Positions 34,190-45,486 of a stretch of 64,000 nucleotides of DNA are shown in pieces (within the stretch, counting starts at the first letter, position 1; every line of letters starts with the position of its first letter). Source of the stretch: Misgurnus anguillicaudatus (lineage: Eukaryota > Chordata > Actinopteri > Cypriniformes > Cobitidae); assembly GCF_027580225.2 (NCBI RefSeq), contig NC_073346.2, positions 7,714,001 to 7,778,000 on the forward strand, written 5' to 3'. A model generated the notes under the pieces. The model saw nothing but the letters and a program-made list of their open reading frames with translations, was not told the origin of the DNA and ran no database searches. A program made the position numbers and the translations under genes.

Positions 34190-35135
34190 ATTCACTGTTT
34201 TTGACAGTCCTGTTTGTTCAGTTGAGCTGGGTTGGAGTTTGAACTCAAGTAGCTTGTTAAAGAAAACTGTTAAGTGTCCCTGTTCTGAGAATTTGGAGCT
34301 TCTCAGGAGTGTGAAATGTTGAACACACACTGCATGGCAGGTCAAAAAATGCTCAACTCAAATATGAGCACAGGTTTCTCCGAACATTTCTTTCCAAATG
34401 TCATTTTCATGTTTAGACAGATAGGCAGAGAAATAAACAGAATAATGTTAGTGATGACAATAAAAGTGAAACATCTGCACCATTTGCCAAATTGGCACTT
34501 TATACAAGCGGTTGGAGGCAGAAACATTACGAACGCTTTGCAGCAGCCTACTGTGAGGGTAACCGTCTGTTTCTGATGCCAAATGAAGCTCCCCAGAAAG
34601 TTTCCAGCTCTCTGTGTGAATATCACAGAAAAAATAATCCCCCATGTTATTTATTATAATGCTCTCAGTATCATTTATCCACAGCGTTCCTCTTGGAAAC
34701 CCCTCGTGAACAATGCTATGAGATTATCTGCATTCATAGAAAATAAATGCCGTTTTGAAAGAACAGTTTTCTTATGGTTTGTGATGTGGGGCATTGATGT
34801 TACATTTTTTAGATGGAAAACACACACAGCATACATCTAAAATAGGAACAGGGCAAGCTGTCAGTAGAGCTGCATTCCTGTAGCTTTAGAGTTTAAAGTC
34901 GAAAGTCTAAAAGTTTTGTAAATTACAATCAAGGTTAACTGCTTACTGATCACATATTCTTGCCTTATTAATTTTTCTTGCAAATTTTGTCGTTACATTA
35001 ATTGTCATAATACTAGTAACAATTTTAGCAAATATGATTCTTCCAAGCCACCTTCCTTACTACTCCTTTAAAAATAATTGGTAAAAGGAATCAAAGCTGT
35101 GTTGTGTTTTTGTAATATGATTTGTTGTGGTAATA
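34190..35135. other. Repeat-poor stretch
   Basis: No TE ends and no gene. 34,370-34,830 looks like single-copy sequence with balanced composition. Nothing else can be said from sequence alone. Confidence 0.35.
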
Positions 35136-35139
35136 CGGT

Positions 35140-35866
35140 TTAAAGGAATAGTCTATCCATTTTCCATATTAAACTATGTTATTACCTTACCTAAGAAGAG
35201 TTGATACATACCTCTATCATCTTGGTGCGTGCACGTAGGTGCTGGGGCGCGCTGCGACACTTCGATGGCATTTAGCTTGGCCCCATTCATTCAATGGTAC
35301 CAAACAGAGATAAAGTTAGAAGTGACCAAACGCATCAACATTTTTCTTATTTAAGACGAGTAGTTATACGAGCAAGTCTGGTAGCACAAATTAAAACGTA
35401 ACGCTTTGCTAAGCGGATTTAAACGGGTAACTATATTGTATGGCGGAATAGCACTTTTGGGAGTACTTTGACTCGGCGCAGTAACACTCTCCCTCTCCCA
35501 TTATGAGAGGGAGAAGGGGAGTGGAGTTTTCAGGCGAGTCAAAGTACTCCCAAAAGTGCTATTCCGCCATAAAATATAGTTCCTATTTTAAATCCGCTTA
35601 GAAAAGCGCTACGTTTTATTTTGTACCACCATACTTGCTCGTATAACTACTCGTCTTAAATAGGAAAAACGTTGATGTGTTTGGTCACTTCTAACTTTAT
35701 CTCTGTTTGGTACCATTGAATGAATGGGGCTAAGCTAAATGCTATCGAAGTGTCGCAGGGTGCCACGATGCTTACGTGCACGCACACAGATGATAGAGGT
35801 ATGTATCAACTCTTCTTACTTATGGTAATAACATAGTTTAATATGTAAAATGGGGAATATATCTAA
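35140..35866. mobile_element. Full palindromic TTAA element, ~0.73 kb
   Basis: Starts TTTAAAGGAATAGTCTATCC. The whole left arm is repeated inverted in the right arm: CATTCATTCAATGGTACCA / TGGTACCATTGAATGAATGG, ACGAGTAGTTATACGAGCAA / TTGCTCGTATAACTACTCGT, and GGAATAGCACTTTTGGGAGT / ACTCCCAAAAGTGCTATTCC. The centre lies near 35,480-35,520. TTAA at the left end suggests Kolobok-like target use; the right tip is degraded. Confidence 0.85.
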
Positions 35867-35869
35867 AGC

Positions 35870-36660
35870 CTGAGGCAAAAGAGTATGCTATAGATACTTA
35901 TGCTTCCATGCTGTGCCAACATTCCTGTTTCTAATTAGTGTAATTAATCAACTTTCTTAAATTGTACACACTGTCCAAATACTGATTGTTGCTGTTTGCA
36001 TTCTGATCACAAATGGTTCAAAAATGATTCTTACACAAGACATTAGCAGACCCACCCCAGGTCCACAGACATGACATATATCAATGGATGTCCTGTTCAG
36101 TATCTCCAAATGCCAGATGGTCAGTGGACATCTATCAGTGTCTCTCAGTTAACTGGTGGTGGGCTGTGACCTGACCCAGCATCTGGTCCTCTTCTCAACA
36201 TTACAGAGTGACCACATAACAGGCTGGCACAGTGGGTGAGCACTGTCTCACAGCAAGAGGATCCCTGGTTAGAGACTCTGTGGAGTTTGTATGTTCTCCG
36301 TGTGAAAGTATTGGTTTCTTTTAATATGTTTCACTTCACATTGCATCAGTAGCTGACGCTATGGGGGAATTCATGTTTGCTTCACGATTGAAGCCTATTG
36401 GTGATTAATTATAAGTATGAGGATCAAATAAATGATTGGAGGAAATCTTGAATCTCAGATCTGTCTGTAAGTCACTATAGATTGTATAAGGATGTAGCTG
36501 TCTTTGCTAACGAGATGAACATCCTAAACTACAACAACATAATGTGATACAAAACAGACTTTTTTGACTGACTGAACAAATACTCTAAACATACAAACAC
36601 GCACACATATATACATACACTTCTGCATTGAAAGAAGGTTAAAGTTGAAGTAGAGAAAAG
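35870..36660. other. Mostly unassigned; tRNA-like repeat fragment at 36,222-36,306
   Basis: GGCTGGCACAGTGGGTGAGC, ACTGTCTCACAGCAAGAGGA and GTGGAGTTTGTATGTTCTCC match a widespread fish repeat whose intact form has tRNA-like A- and B-box motifs. Both boxes are mutated here, so I do not call a tRNA. Confidence 0.4.
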
Positions 36661-36669
36661 AATAAAGAA

Positions 36670-36840
36670 ACATGTACATACATGTTGTCATATAAAATTG
36701 TAGCCCAGTTTGTGCTGAACACAGTGTTATGAGACTTTTGGCATTAATATGTTTTTAAGGAACTGAAAAAAGCACAAATGTCAGTTCATGTCAAAACTTC
36801 CCCAGGGCCCTAAAAACCCCTTAGACCCCAGAGGGTTAAT
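36670..36840. repeat. TTAA-type element end, copy 2 (piggyBac-like)
   Basis: Matches 21,666-21,837 from ACATGTACATACATGT through GAACTGAAAAAAG to CCCCAGAGGGTTAA. Confidence 0.5.
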
Positions 36841-37440
36841 ATGAAAAGTTGCCAAAACATAATGGATTTTATGATTCAGGAAATCAAAAATGCAACTCCA
36901 ATATACAAAACATGGTCTACTTATGATTTTGATGACGCAAGTAATAGTAAAACATTAATTTAAACTAGTTTGGGTTGATGTACTGACATAACATAAACAC
37001 CAAGAACATAATAAATGAGAAGATAATGAATATTTGATTAGAACATCCCCATTATACATTTATAAATGAATACATGGATGACTAAAAAAAAGTAGCTATG
37101 TCTGTCCCAAAGTGGATAAAGAGAGAGTGATCTTCCCACATTCTTTTGAGGTTGTAAACCTCTAATCTCGATGGGTTGCCATGGTCATGAGGCCTTGTTC
37201 TGCATCTGAGGAGCTGTTTATACCTTGCATTAAGAGGTATTTTGGATGATCCCATTACAAATGGACAAAAGAGACACATTGATGTTTACACCTGGTATTT
37301 GAAGTCTCTGTTGTCTACTTTCGACCGCTTGTGTCCAGATTACTCAGGGTGGTCTGTGGGCGAGTCCCTCTGCTTTCTCTTTAATGCAGGAGAAACAATG
37401 GTTTTAAACACAGGTTTAGAATAATCCAGAGAACGGGAAT
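36841..37440. other. Unassigned sequence
   Basis: No supportable gene or paired repeat. Confidence 0.35.
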
Positions 37441-37444
37441 TGAT

Positions 37445-37675
37445 CAAAAACACCAGAGTACGGGGATCCAGGGAAAACACTCAGAATTCCAGTGATACAA
37501 CAAACAAGACCTCACAATGACAGAGAGCAGGGTTTAAATAGTCAAGATAATGAATGGCAGGTTTGGCAGTAGTCAGTGCAGTGCAGTGGATGATGTGCAA
37601 TGAAGTAATGAGGGTGATGTGTAGGTAAAGCCTCTGAAGTCCAGCAGAGGGAGCCACTGTGGTGATCATAACAAT
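37445..37675 (-). repeat. Partial LTR, minus strand
   Basis: On the minus strand it begins TGTTATGATCACCACAGTGG and later has CTATTTAAACCCTGC, a TATA-like core like that of the solo LTR at 7,800-11,587. Only the 5' (U3) part is recognised; the poly(A) region is missing. Ty3/Gypsy-like by form. Confidence 0.45.
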
Positions 37676-37969
37676 ATGTAAGAGCTTTCTCTGATATTTC
37701 AGAGCAATGATATAAACTTGAGCAACTTCACACGCTCGCAAAATGAAACAAATGAAAGAGGGGGAGAGCAGCCGCTTTAGTTTTATCAATGAAAGCCTAA
37801 AGATTGCACTAAACATTGTGGGTCTGTGATAAAAGACATGACCTATGCTAAAACATTGTTTTCAGTACATTACATTAGATCAATAGGCGAGAGTATGCGG
37901 TCTTACGTGGGTCCTCAAACTCATTTGACCAAAAACTACACGTTTACCATGCATTCTGTTTAGTCATTT

Positions 37970-38183
37970 ATTTATAGGCCTCCCAAATACACCCCAGCTG
38001 GAGATTTTAATATTCATGTAGACAATTCAGAAAACAATACTGCTATTGAACTGTTAAATGTTTTAAACACTTTTGATCTGACCCAGCACCCAAGGTCCTA
38101 CACACAATTGGGGACACACTCGATCTGCTCATTGGCAAGGGTCTAAATATTTCATCCACTGTCATTAAGGATATAGCGCTATC
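37970..38183 (+). pseudogene. L2-like LINE, endonuclease part (5' of insertion)
   Basis: Encodes YRPPKYTPAGDFNIHVDN, which joins two endonuclease motifs with a deletion between them, then ELLNVLNTFDLTQ. It is cut at GCGCTATC, within the codons for the catalytic SDH motif, and resumes at 43,172. Confidence 0.8.
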
Positions 38184-38507
38184 CAGGGATGGGCAGTATT
38201 TCAAATACATGTATTTAAAATACGTATTTGAAATACAAAATAGTATTTTGTATTTTAAACCCTTTAAAAAAAATGAAATGTAATTTGTATTTAAATACAT
38301 TTAAGATGAGTATTTTTGTATTTTTAAAATACTCAAATTACTTTGAGCCAGTCAACCACACTGTAAAAAAATATGCCTCTCCAACATAAAAATTTCTAGT
38401 GACCCGTTGCATCTAAAATTTTTAGTTGGCCCAATTTAAATTGTGGAAACTAACTTTTTTGTATTGTGCCAACTACCCCAGCATCTAGGCTGAACTTGAA
38501 ATAAAAA

Positions 38508-38763
38508 GTTGTGTCAATTAAATATTCTCTGTTGACTAAACATGGCTTGTTGGACCAAATTAAAATAGAATGTTGTGTCAGTTAAATATTCTCTGTTGAC
38601 TAAACATGGTTTGTTGGGCCAAATTAAAATAGAATGTTGTGTCAATTAAATATTCTCTGTTAACTAAACATGGCTTGTTGGGCCAAATTAAAATAGAATG
38701 TTGTGTCAATTAAATATTCTCTGTTGACTAAACATGGCTTGTTGGGCCAAATTAAAATAAAAT
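38508..38763. repeat. 64-bp tandem repeat, four units
   Basis: GTTGTGTCAATTAAATATTC starts at 38,508, 38,572, 38,636 and 38,700, each followed by CTCTGTTGACTAAACATGG. Confidence 0.95.
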
Positions 38764-39149
38764 GTATTAATTAAATATTTCATGTTGGCCAAAGTGTATT
38801 TTTCATTCTTGTTGGCCAAAAAAACTTTTTGTCATGTCAAATAAATTACACACTATGCTCTGATAAAATAACTACACAAAAATAAAGGTTTCAGGTTACA
38901 ATGGTAACCAAGCTCTGATAAAATACAATTTCTTTATGTAAATATGAACTTGCCTATTAGGCATGTAAGATCTGACAGTTAAAACATATCTGTTTTACAA
39001 AATAAAACTCAGTAAAACATGAAAACTGCTTTGACTGTGAACATTTAAGTCTGTTAGGAACACTTAGTGTAATGTAACATTACAAAAAAATAAAAGTTTC
39101 AGGTTACAATGGTAACCATTTTCCAAGTTCTATTAGAAAAAACTCTGCT

Positions 39150-39657
39150 TTAAAGGTTGTATCAGCAATTTCAGGACCAAATATAAATTATCACATTCAA
39201 TCTTTCCTTAAGATCCGCTAGCTGCCCGTTCCATAAGCAGGCCGTCAAAAAATCTGCCTCTCTGTAGACAGTCTATCCTCTGAGATTTGCACACAAAAAC
39301 AATTGGTTTCACCAACCACTATAAACCAAAATAAAGTGTTCCAACCAATCACCGACAGGGGGTGGGTCTTGTGAGGCTTCTTCAGTGCTTCTTCAGTTCC
39401 GACTTCGCGTGCAGCCGTGCACGAGCGCAAAACCTCACAACAGCCACCCCTGTCGGTGATTGGTTGGAACAATTTATTTTGGTCTTGAGTGGTTGGTGAA
39501 TCAAATTGTTTTTGTGTGCAGATCTTAGAGCCTAGGCTGCTTACAGAGATGTGTTTTTTTTGACGGCCTGCTTATGGGGTGGGCAGCTAGCTTTAGGAAA
39601 GATTAGATGAATGTGATAATTTATGTTTGGGCCTGAAATCGCTGATACAACCTTTAA
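39150..39657. mobile_element. TTAA-flanked palindromic MITE
   Basis: TTAAAGGTTGTATCAGC at the left is mirrored by GCTGATACAACCTTTAA at the right. Inner arms match too: AGCAGGCCGTCAAAAAA / TTTTTTTGACGGCCTGCT and GTTCCAACCAATCACCGACA / TGTCGGTGATTGGTTGGAAC. ~0.5 kb, non-coding. Confidence 0.85.
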
Positions 39658-39971
39658 AAATGAAACATATGACTGCTTTACAAATCATATCAGTATAAAG
39701 TCAGATATCGTTGAAACAAACTTAAACTGCGTGGGGGAAAGTAATCAAAAAGATTGACTGTGGACAAGGTAAGCACTGCTCCCCACAAATTGTAATGTTT
39801 TTGAACAAACACATAAGCAAAATGTAAAAATGGGTCAAAAATGATTTACCATTGTCTTACTTCAGACAAGTTCCAGAACAGTTATAAACATTCAACAAAA
39901 ACAAACATTTGCACGAAACCTTTTTAAACCTGGAAATACCTCAATAACTGACAATTAACATGTCAGTGCCA

Positions 39972-40289
39972 TTACACCTGTAATAACTTTGTTTTGAAGG
40001 ACTGTATCCTTGCTGTGCACTCATTTCCCAGGTTTAAGATAATCTTCTGGACTGCCTCGAATGTGTACCTTAACTCCTTAGGATACTCCATATTTAGAGC
40101 ATAAAGCAGACCAAAGAGCATCATGAAGGCATTTGTGAAGTCTCCCAGATTGTCCATGACAACTTCCTTCTCCAGTACCACAGCGACATTGACCACTGTG
40201 GGATATGGTCCTGAGCTAGTAGAACTGTCAGTAACTTCCAGGATCCCCATTTTCATGGCCTTTGTGTGTGGCCCCAGTGCCTCAGTGTC
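39972..40289 (-). CDS. TE-captured coding exon (SAMD3-like family C-terminus)
   Basis: On the minus strand an acceptor TTTCACAG precedes an open exon from 40,289 (DTEALGPHTKAMKMGILEV) to the stop at 39,972. It contains FMMLFGLLYALNMEYPKEL and FEAVQKIILNLG. From memory it resembles the C-terminal part of multicopy fish proteins annotated as SAMD3-like. A donor GAAGAG/GTGAGC at about 40,697 could join an upstream 5' exon. The frame has no stop over ~106 codons. Whether it came from a host gene, or such genes came from the element, cannot be told. The track start ATG is at 40,256. Confidence 0.6.
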   Translation of the reverse strand, partial: DTEALGPHTKAMKMGILEVTDSSTSSGPYPTVVNVAVVLEKEVVMDNLGDFTNAFMMLFGLLYALNMEYPKELRYTFEAVQKIILNLGNECTARIQSFKTKLLQV

Positions 40290-41267
40290 CTGTGAAACAG
40301 AGTAAATGACACCATGTCAGACTAAAACGTGCAATGTAGCACCAGCCAATCTGATCAGTCACTCTGTGATAATAAAAGCGCTAACTTAGTTGCTAAGATT
40401 AGCTGTAGCCGTCAATTATCATACATATCATAAGCCAAAATGCAAACCGAATTTGAAAATATTGACCTTAAAAAAACTAAACGAGAACATGCAATGTAGC
40501 GATAACCGTTTGGGTCAACATTAAAACCACATGCCAGTCGGAAAGGAATGCTAGTCATTTGCCAGCACTGCTAATCACTGTATGTGCTCACAATATAGCT
40601 AGTTAAAACTTTGTTGATAGACAATAGATATATTCTTAACCTAAATTTGCTAATTACCCCGCAGCACAAAGACGGAGCTAACTTTGAAACGCTCACCTCT
40701 TCAACGTCGTGCCTCGTGCTTGAAAATTCCCGCAGCCTGGTAGAACTCTTCTGTGCATGCTCAGACGTTTGACGCTGGTCCCTTTTGCTCAGCCAACGTC
40801 ATATTTTTTGTGCAACGTTAAAAGTTCCGTGAACGATTATTTATTTTCTCTAGATTAACATTTTGTAGTACAGTCATGGAAATCATGCAATCATTGACCA
40901 AACATATATTTATTTTTTGACACAACCATTATATGTTGAGCCAACATGTATTTCCTCATTTGTACAACTTTTTGCATCAATCATTTTTTACAGTGCAGTC
41001 AGGGTGCTGTTTTCATGCATCAACTAGTTCAGACCAGACACCAGAGTTCAGGTAAGCAAATATATCTGTGCAGCTTTTAGTGGGCAATAATTAAAATGTT
41101 GGAGTGGGAAAAAAGCAAGAGCGATTGAATTATTGGGTGTGATGTGATTTGTTTTATTATAACTGTCGCGAAAGGAAATTCAAATTCACACTTGCACGTT
41201 GGCAGGCAGTTTAATGCATGCCTGAGACAGAGTGTGGAACGCTGACAAATAGGCCTACACGTTTGAC

Positions 41268-41762
41268 TTAAAGGAAAACCACAATTTTTTAACATTTCAC
41301 TATGTTCTTACCACAACCTAGACAAATCAATACATAACTATGTATTCTCAATGCATGGAGGAATAGCACTTAGTTTGCAGCATTTCGACCTTAGCGCGCA
41401 GTAACATCTTCACAGGAGTGATGATGTTGCTGCGCCGGAGGTTCAGGTGCTGCAAGCTAGGTGCTCTTCCGCCATACAATATAGTTTTCATTTTTATCCA
41501 CTTAAAAATCTACACGTTTTATTTTGTGCCACCATACTTACTCGCGTAACTATGTAACAGTCTTTGAATGGGGAAAACATGCAAGTGTTTGGTGGCTTCT
41601 AAATTCTTCCCTGTTTAGATCCTAAGGAATAAATAGGACTAGGCTAAATGCTAACACATTCATGACACGCTGTGCAAAGATGAAAGATAGGCATGTTTTC
41701 ATTCATCTAAGTTGAGGTAAGAACATAGTAAAATACCGAAAAACTGTGGTGTTTTCCTTTAA
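41268..41762. mobile_element. TTAA palindromic element, ~0.5 kb
   Basis: Left TTAAAGGAAAACCAC and right GTGGTGTTTTCCTTTAA are inverted, with TTAA at both tips. TTTCACTATGTTCTTACC is mirrored by GGTAAGAACATAGTAAAA. Distantly related in layout to 35,140-35,866 (shared TTTTATTTTGTGCCACCATA step). Confidence 0.8.
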
Positions 41763-42150
41763 AGGCTCTTTCACACGTGACGCGGCAAGTGGTGGAATCA
41801 GCACACAGTTGCTGATTTCTTTTTAGCTTTGTGCAGTTGAAGCCTTGTTTACACTTTTGCAATTCGCATGCATGGCTCTACTCTACAGCGTGAAACTGCT
41901 GAACCTGCAGGCTCCTCAGTTAACCTACAAGACTTTTATGCTTGACGTGCTCTCCGTTGTATAATTCTGTGAAATGACAGAGGGCGACTCGTGAGTAATT
42001 GTTCTCAAAACCATCAAAAAGCAACAATGAGAGAAAGTTTGCCAAATAATTTGTGAGAAGTCTCGTGAGAAGTAAATACATGGATTTCTTTACATACTGT
42101 TTAGGTTGTTGGTCGACGACACATTAGAAAGTTTTTATGATGTTTTTATA

Positions 42151-42852
42151 AAACATGACTTTACTTGAAGGGGTGTTCATAAGGCCGACATGACACATTC
42201 ATAATCATGACATGACACATTTAATGAATATGAAGTAGATTTTATGGACGTTTATGACAACTGTCATTAAGTGTCATTTGTTCAATTATGTCACTTCTAC
42301 TGCAAAGATGACATTGTTTGAGATAACCCATACATCATAGCTTGTCATGACAACTTGACATTAACCAAGACAACATAACTGACCACTTTTTACCAGTGAT
42401 ACAAATTGAATTTGTCATTAAAATGTCATTAAGTGTTAATACTCTGTTAAATAGTTTTATAACAGCATCATGAATATTCCTCACTTTATAATGTTTATTT
42501 GACCGAGTATTAATAATATTTGAAATAGTATTAACACTTAATGAAATTTAAATGACAGTTTAATGTAATGTTAACCCACAAAGCTAGGTAGTTTCTTAAG
42601 TTTGATAATTATTGTTTATGATTTATAATTTATAAGTTCTGTGGTATTGGTTTATGTGTCAAGTTGTCATAACAAAGATATCTCAAACAATGTCATCTTC
42701 GCATTAAACATGACACAATTGAGTAAATGACACTTAATGTCAGTTGTCATAAATGTGCACAAAATCTTCTTCACGTTCATGACACACGTCATGTCATGAT
42801 TAGGAAGGTGTCATGTCAGTCTTATGAACACCCCTTCAAGTAAAGTGTTACC
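42151..42852. mobile_element. Long palindromic MITE, ~0.7 kb
   Basis: CTTTACTTGAAGGGGTGTTC is mirrored by GAACACCCCTTCAAGTAAAG, which continues to GTGTTACC at the right tip. Inner pairs include TGACATTGTTTGAGATA / ATATCTCAAACAATGTCA and ATGACAACTGTCATTAAGTG / CACTTAATGTCAGTTGTCAT. The ends are related to the GGTAACACTTTA MITE at 4,592. Confidence 0.85.
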
Positions 42853-43171
42853 AAGTTTTTTTCTAGTTTTTTATTTCCTACAGGGCAGGGGAAAGCAAGA
42901 GGTACGTAAAATAAAATGAAAGTTTCTAAGCAGTTGCACACATCTAAATGCTTTTTGGCATTCAGAAATAGACCCAGATAGATTTCAGCCAAGGGATACT
43001 TGCACTGAATCACCAATTTCACATGTATTTTCTGTATTTTCAAAATACAAAATACTGTATTTAAATACATTTTCTTCACAGTATTTTGTATTTGTATTTA
43101 AATACATTTTTCGACACAGTATTTTGTATTTGTATTTGAAATACATTTCCATGTATTTATGCCCATCTCTG

Positions 43172-43610
43172 GCGCTATCCGACCATTACTGTGTTTACTT
43201 TGTTTTACTGATCTGTCCTGCCACTGATGCTAGATCTGTCTATGTCAAAAAAAGGTTCATAAATGAGAACTCCAGTGAGGCATTTCAATGTTACCAAGCA
43301 TATCAGCAGACTCTTTTGATGTTCTTCTTGAAAATTGTAACTTAAAATTTAAAATGCTATGATGCTATTGAGGGTATAGCTCTAGTAAAGGGCAGGATGA
43401 TCACTGACAAACGTAAAGCACCTTGGAGAAACATAACAGCAGTACAGAGCATGAAAAGAACATGCAGAAAAGCTGAATGTATGTGGCCGAAAACAAAACA
43501 AATGGGTCATACCTAAAAGGGAGAGGTTACTATGTGAACATAGGTAACCATAACTCTGAGTGGACATCTATGACATGTGGACTCCCACAGGGCTCAATTC
43601 TTGCACCGCT
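43172..43610 (+). pseudogene. L2-like LINE, continuation after the insertion
   Basis: Resumes at the SDH motif (LSDHYCVYFVL), then RKAPWRNITAVQSMKR, a deletion, and CGLPQGSILAPL of the reverse transcriptase. The catalytic YADD box is missing; the fragment gives way to other sequence near 43,610. Confidence 0.75.
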
Positions 43611-43689
43611 TTAATTTGTATATGGTCCCTATTCTGTCCTGGCAGATACGTCTCTGAATTTTTAAACAGATAGTGAACATTAACAGTAA

Positions 43690-45486
43690 GACTCAGTAGG
43701 CTTGACTCCAGGTTGAATGTTTTCTTTACTGAAATCTTGGTTGTTTTCTTTTTTCCCCACCTGTTCCGTATCACCGGGTCTATTTAACCTGGGACTCACA
43801 CTTGCCATCTTTGCCTGCTTTCCCACTACTGCATTTGATTGTCTGGAAGTACCAGTCACTCTGAAAACCTGTAACCAGTCCATTATCTCAAGAGCATTAC
43901 TTGATTCGGGTGCTGCTGGAAATTTTATTGACTTTAAACAAAATATTTCTGATTTCCTGTGTACCTACTTTTTCCATCGCAGCGCTAGACAGACGCCCCC
44001 TAGGCGCCAGCCGTGTAACTCACGTAACTGAAACCCAACTCCCACCACATCAACCCAGCGACTGTGCTATAGATCTACTGTTGAAGAATAAGTTTTGGTA
44101 CCAGTCAATGTATCCCGATGTAAGCTCTCTGCTCAATGCATGCGCTATCTGTGGGGCCAACAAATCCCCTTGCCAAGCCCCAGCAGGCTTCCTCCAACCC
44201 CTTAAGATTCCACAGAGACCGTGGTCTCAGATAGCCATCAACTTTGTTACAGATCTTACCATATCTGAGGGTAATACTGTAATTCTATCTCTATTGATTG
44301 CTTTTCCAAGGCCTGTAGGTTTATCCCGTTACCTAATCTCCCGTCAACCCTTGAAACTGCTGAGAAGCTTCTACAGTGTGTATTTCGTTATTATGGTCTT
44401 CCTGAGAACATTGTGTCTGATCGTAGCCCCCAGTTTACGTCCAAGGTATGGAAAGCGTTTCTTAAAGTACTTAACATTAATTTCAGTCTCACATCCGGTA
44501 ACCACCCCAAGTCCAATGGTCAGGTTGAACGTCTGAACCAAGAACTAACCATTGCCAACAGAACCAGAATGACTGGTGCCGCTTCCTACCTTGGGAATAT
44601 GCTCAAAATTACATGAAAAAAAAGCAGTTTCCAATGTGTCCTCGGGTTTCAACCACCCATGCTTCCCTGGGATGACGTCACCACAAATGTCCCCACTATT
44701 GATGCCTGGTTCATCAAAAGCCAAGAAGTTTGGGACCAAGCTCACATCCACTTATCCAGAGCAATGAAGAGCTCAAAAAAGTAAGCTGATCGCCACAGAT
44801 GCCCAGAACCTGTCTATGAGCCCAGGCAACTAGTATGGCTTTCCACCAAAGATTTTAGACTCCGGCTCCCTTGCAAGAAGTTGAGTCCTTGGGATGTCGG
44901 TCCATTCAAAATCATTAAACAAATCACTCCTGTATCATATCGGTTACAGCTTCCTGCTAACTATCATATTTCTTACACTTTCTATGTATCATTAATCAAA
45001 CCCGCTAAGGATCCGGGGGCGGCTGTGTATTTTGGTCGGACGGAGCCTCCTCCTATCATCGTAGGAGGAGAGGATGCCTACCTGGTCCGCGAGTTGCTGA
45101 ACTCCAGACATCGAGGCTCCACCATCCAATATCTCGTTGACTGGGAGGGGTATTATCCAGAGGAAAGGTCCTGGGAGGATGCCAATAACATCTTGGACCC
45201 AAATCTCATCTCTGACTTTCACAAAACTCATCTTGAAAAGCCGGCCCCTCGAGCCTGAGGTCATCCTCGAAAGAAACCCGCCCTCGTATGGCTCCACCAT
45301 CCAATATCTCGTTGACTGGGAGGGGTATTATCCAGAGGAAAGGTCCTGGGAGGATGCCAATAACATCTTGGACCCAAATCTCATCTCTGACTTTCACAAA
45401 ACTCATCTTGAAAAGCCGGCCCCTCGAGCCTGAGGTCATCCTCGAAAGAAACCTGCCCGCGTATGGAGCCGCTCGTGGGGGGGCTC
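43690..45486 (+). pseudogene. Ty3/Gypsy chromovirus pol relic lacking reverse transcriptase
   Basis: Order seen: aspartic protease with ALLDSGAAGNFI (active-site DSGA, ~43,885-43,920), LDRRPLGASRV, then DCAIDLLL fused directly to the integrase zinc-binding region (FWYQSMYPDVSSLLNACAIC). Reverse transcriptase and RNase H are gone. The integrase core has IAINFVTDL, where the first catalytic Asp position reads Asn. After a frameshift come [12 protein letters not shown] with the second Asp and [11 protein letters not shown] with the Glu. Then [19 protein letters not shown], and a chromodomain ([16 protein letters not shown]). Many breaks; dead copy. Confidence 0.9.
45115..45464. repeat. 175-bp tandem duplication of the chromodomain segment
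   Basis: GGCTCCACCATCCAATATCT starts at 45,115 and again at 45,290. The two 175-bp copies differ at only a few bases near the end. A TGA at 45,256-45,258 closes the first copy, so the second is not translated in frame. Confidence 0.95.

Larger units (their letters stand above)
38359..40995 (-). mobile_element. Nested hAT-like element with a coding exon
   Basis: Ends CACTGTAAAAAAATATGC and ATTTTTTACAGTG are inverted; flanks CAGTCAAC and CAGTCAGG agree at six of eight positions, an imperfect TSD. It holds a 64-bp tandem array, a TTAA MITE and, on the minus strand, a 5' exon with donor and a 3' coding exon. Confidence 0.65.
38184..43171. mobile_element. hAT-like element, 4,988 bp, TSD GCGCTATC
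   Basis: Ends CAGGGATGGGCA and TGCCCATCTCTG are inverted. The 8-bp duplication GCGCTATC at 38,176-38,183 and 43,172-43,179 restores the LINE reading IALSDHYC when one copy is removed. Sub-terminal TTTCAAATACA and TTTAAATACATTT repeats occur at both ends. The interior is other repeats. No hAT transposase was recognised, so it is non-autonomous and greatly enlarged by later insertions. Confidence 0.85.

Noticed and set aside
36222..36306. tRNA gene
   Set aside because: The sequence follows a common fish repeat with tRNA-like boxes, but both boxes are mutated and no cloverleaf can be drawn.
38184..43171. Autonomous hAT transposase within the 5-kb element
   Set aside because: The only long coding exon inside does not contain hAT motifs and lies in a separate nested element.
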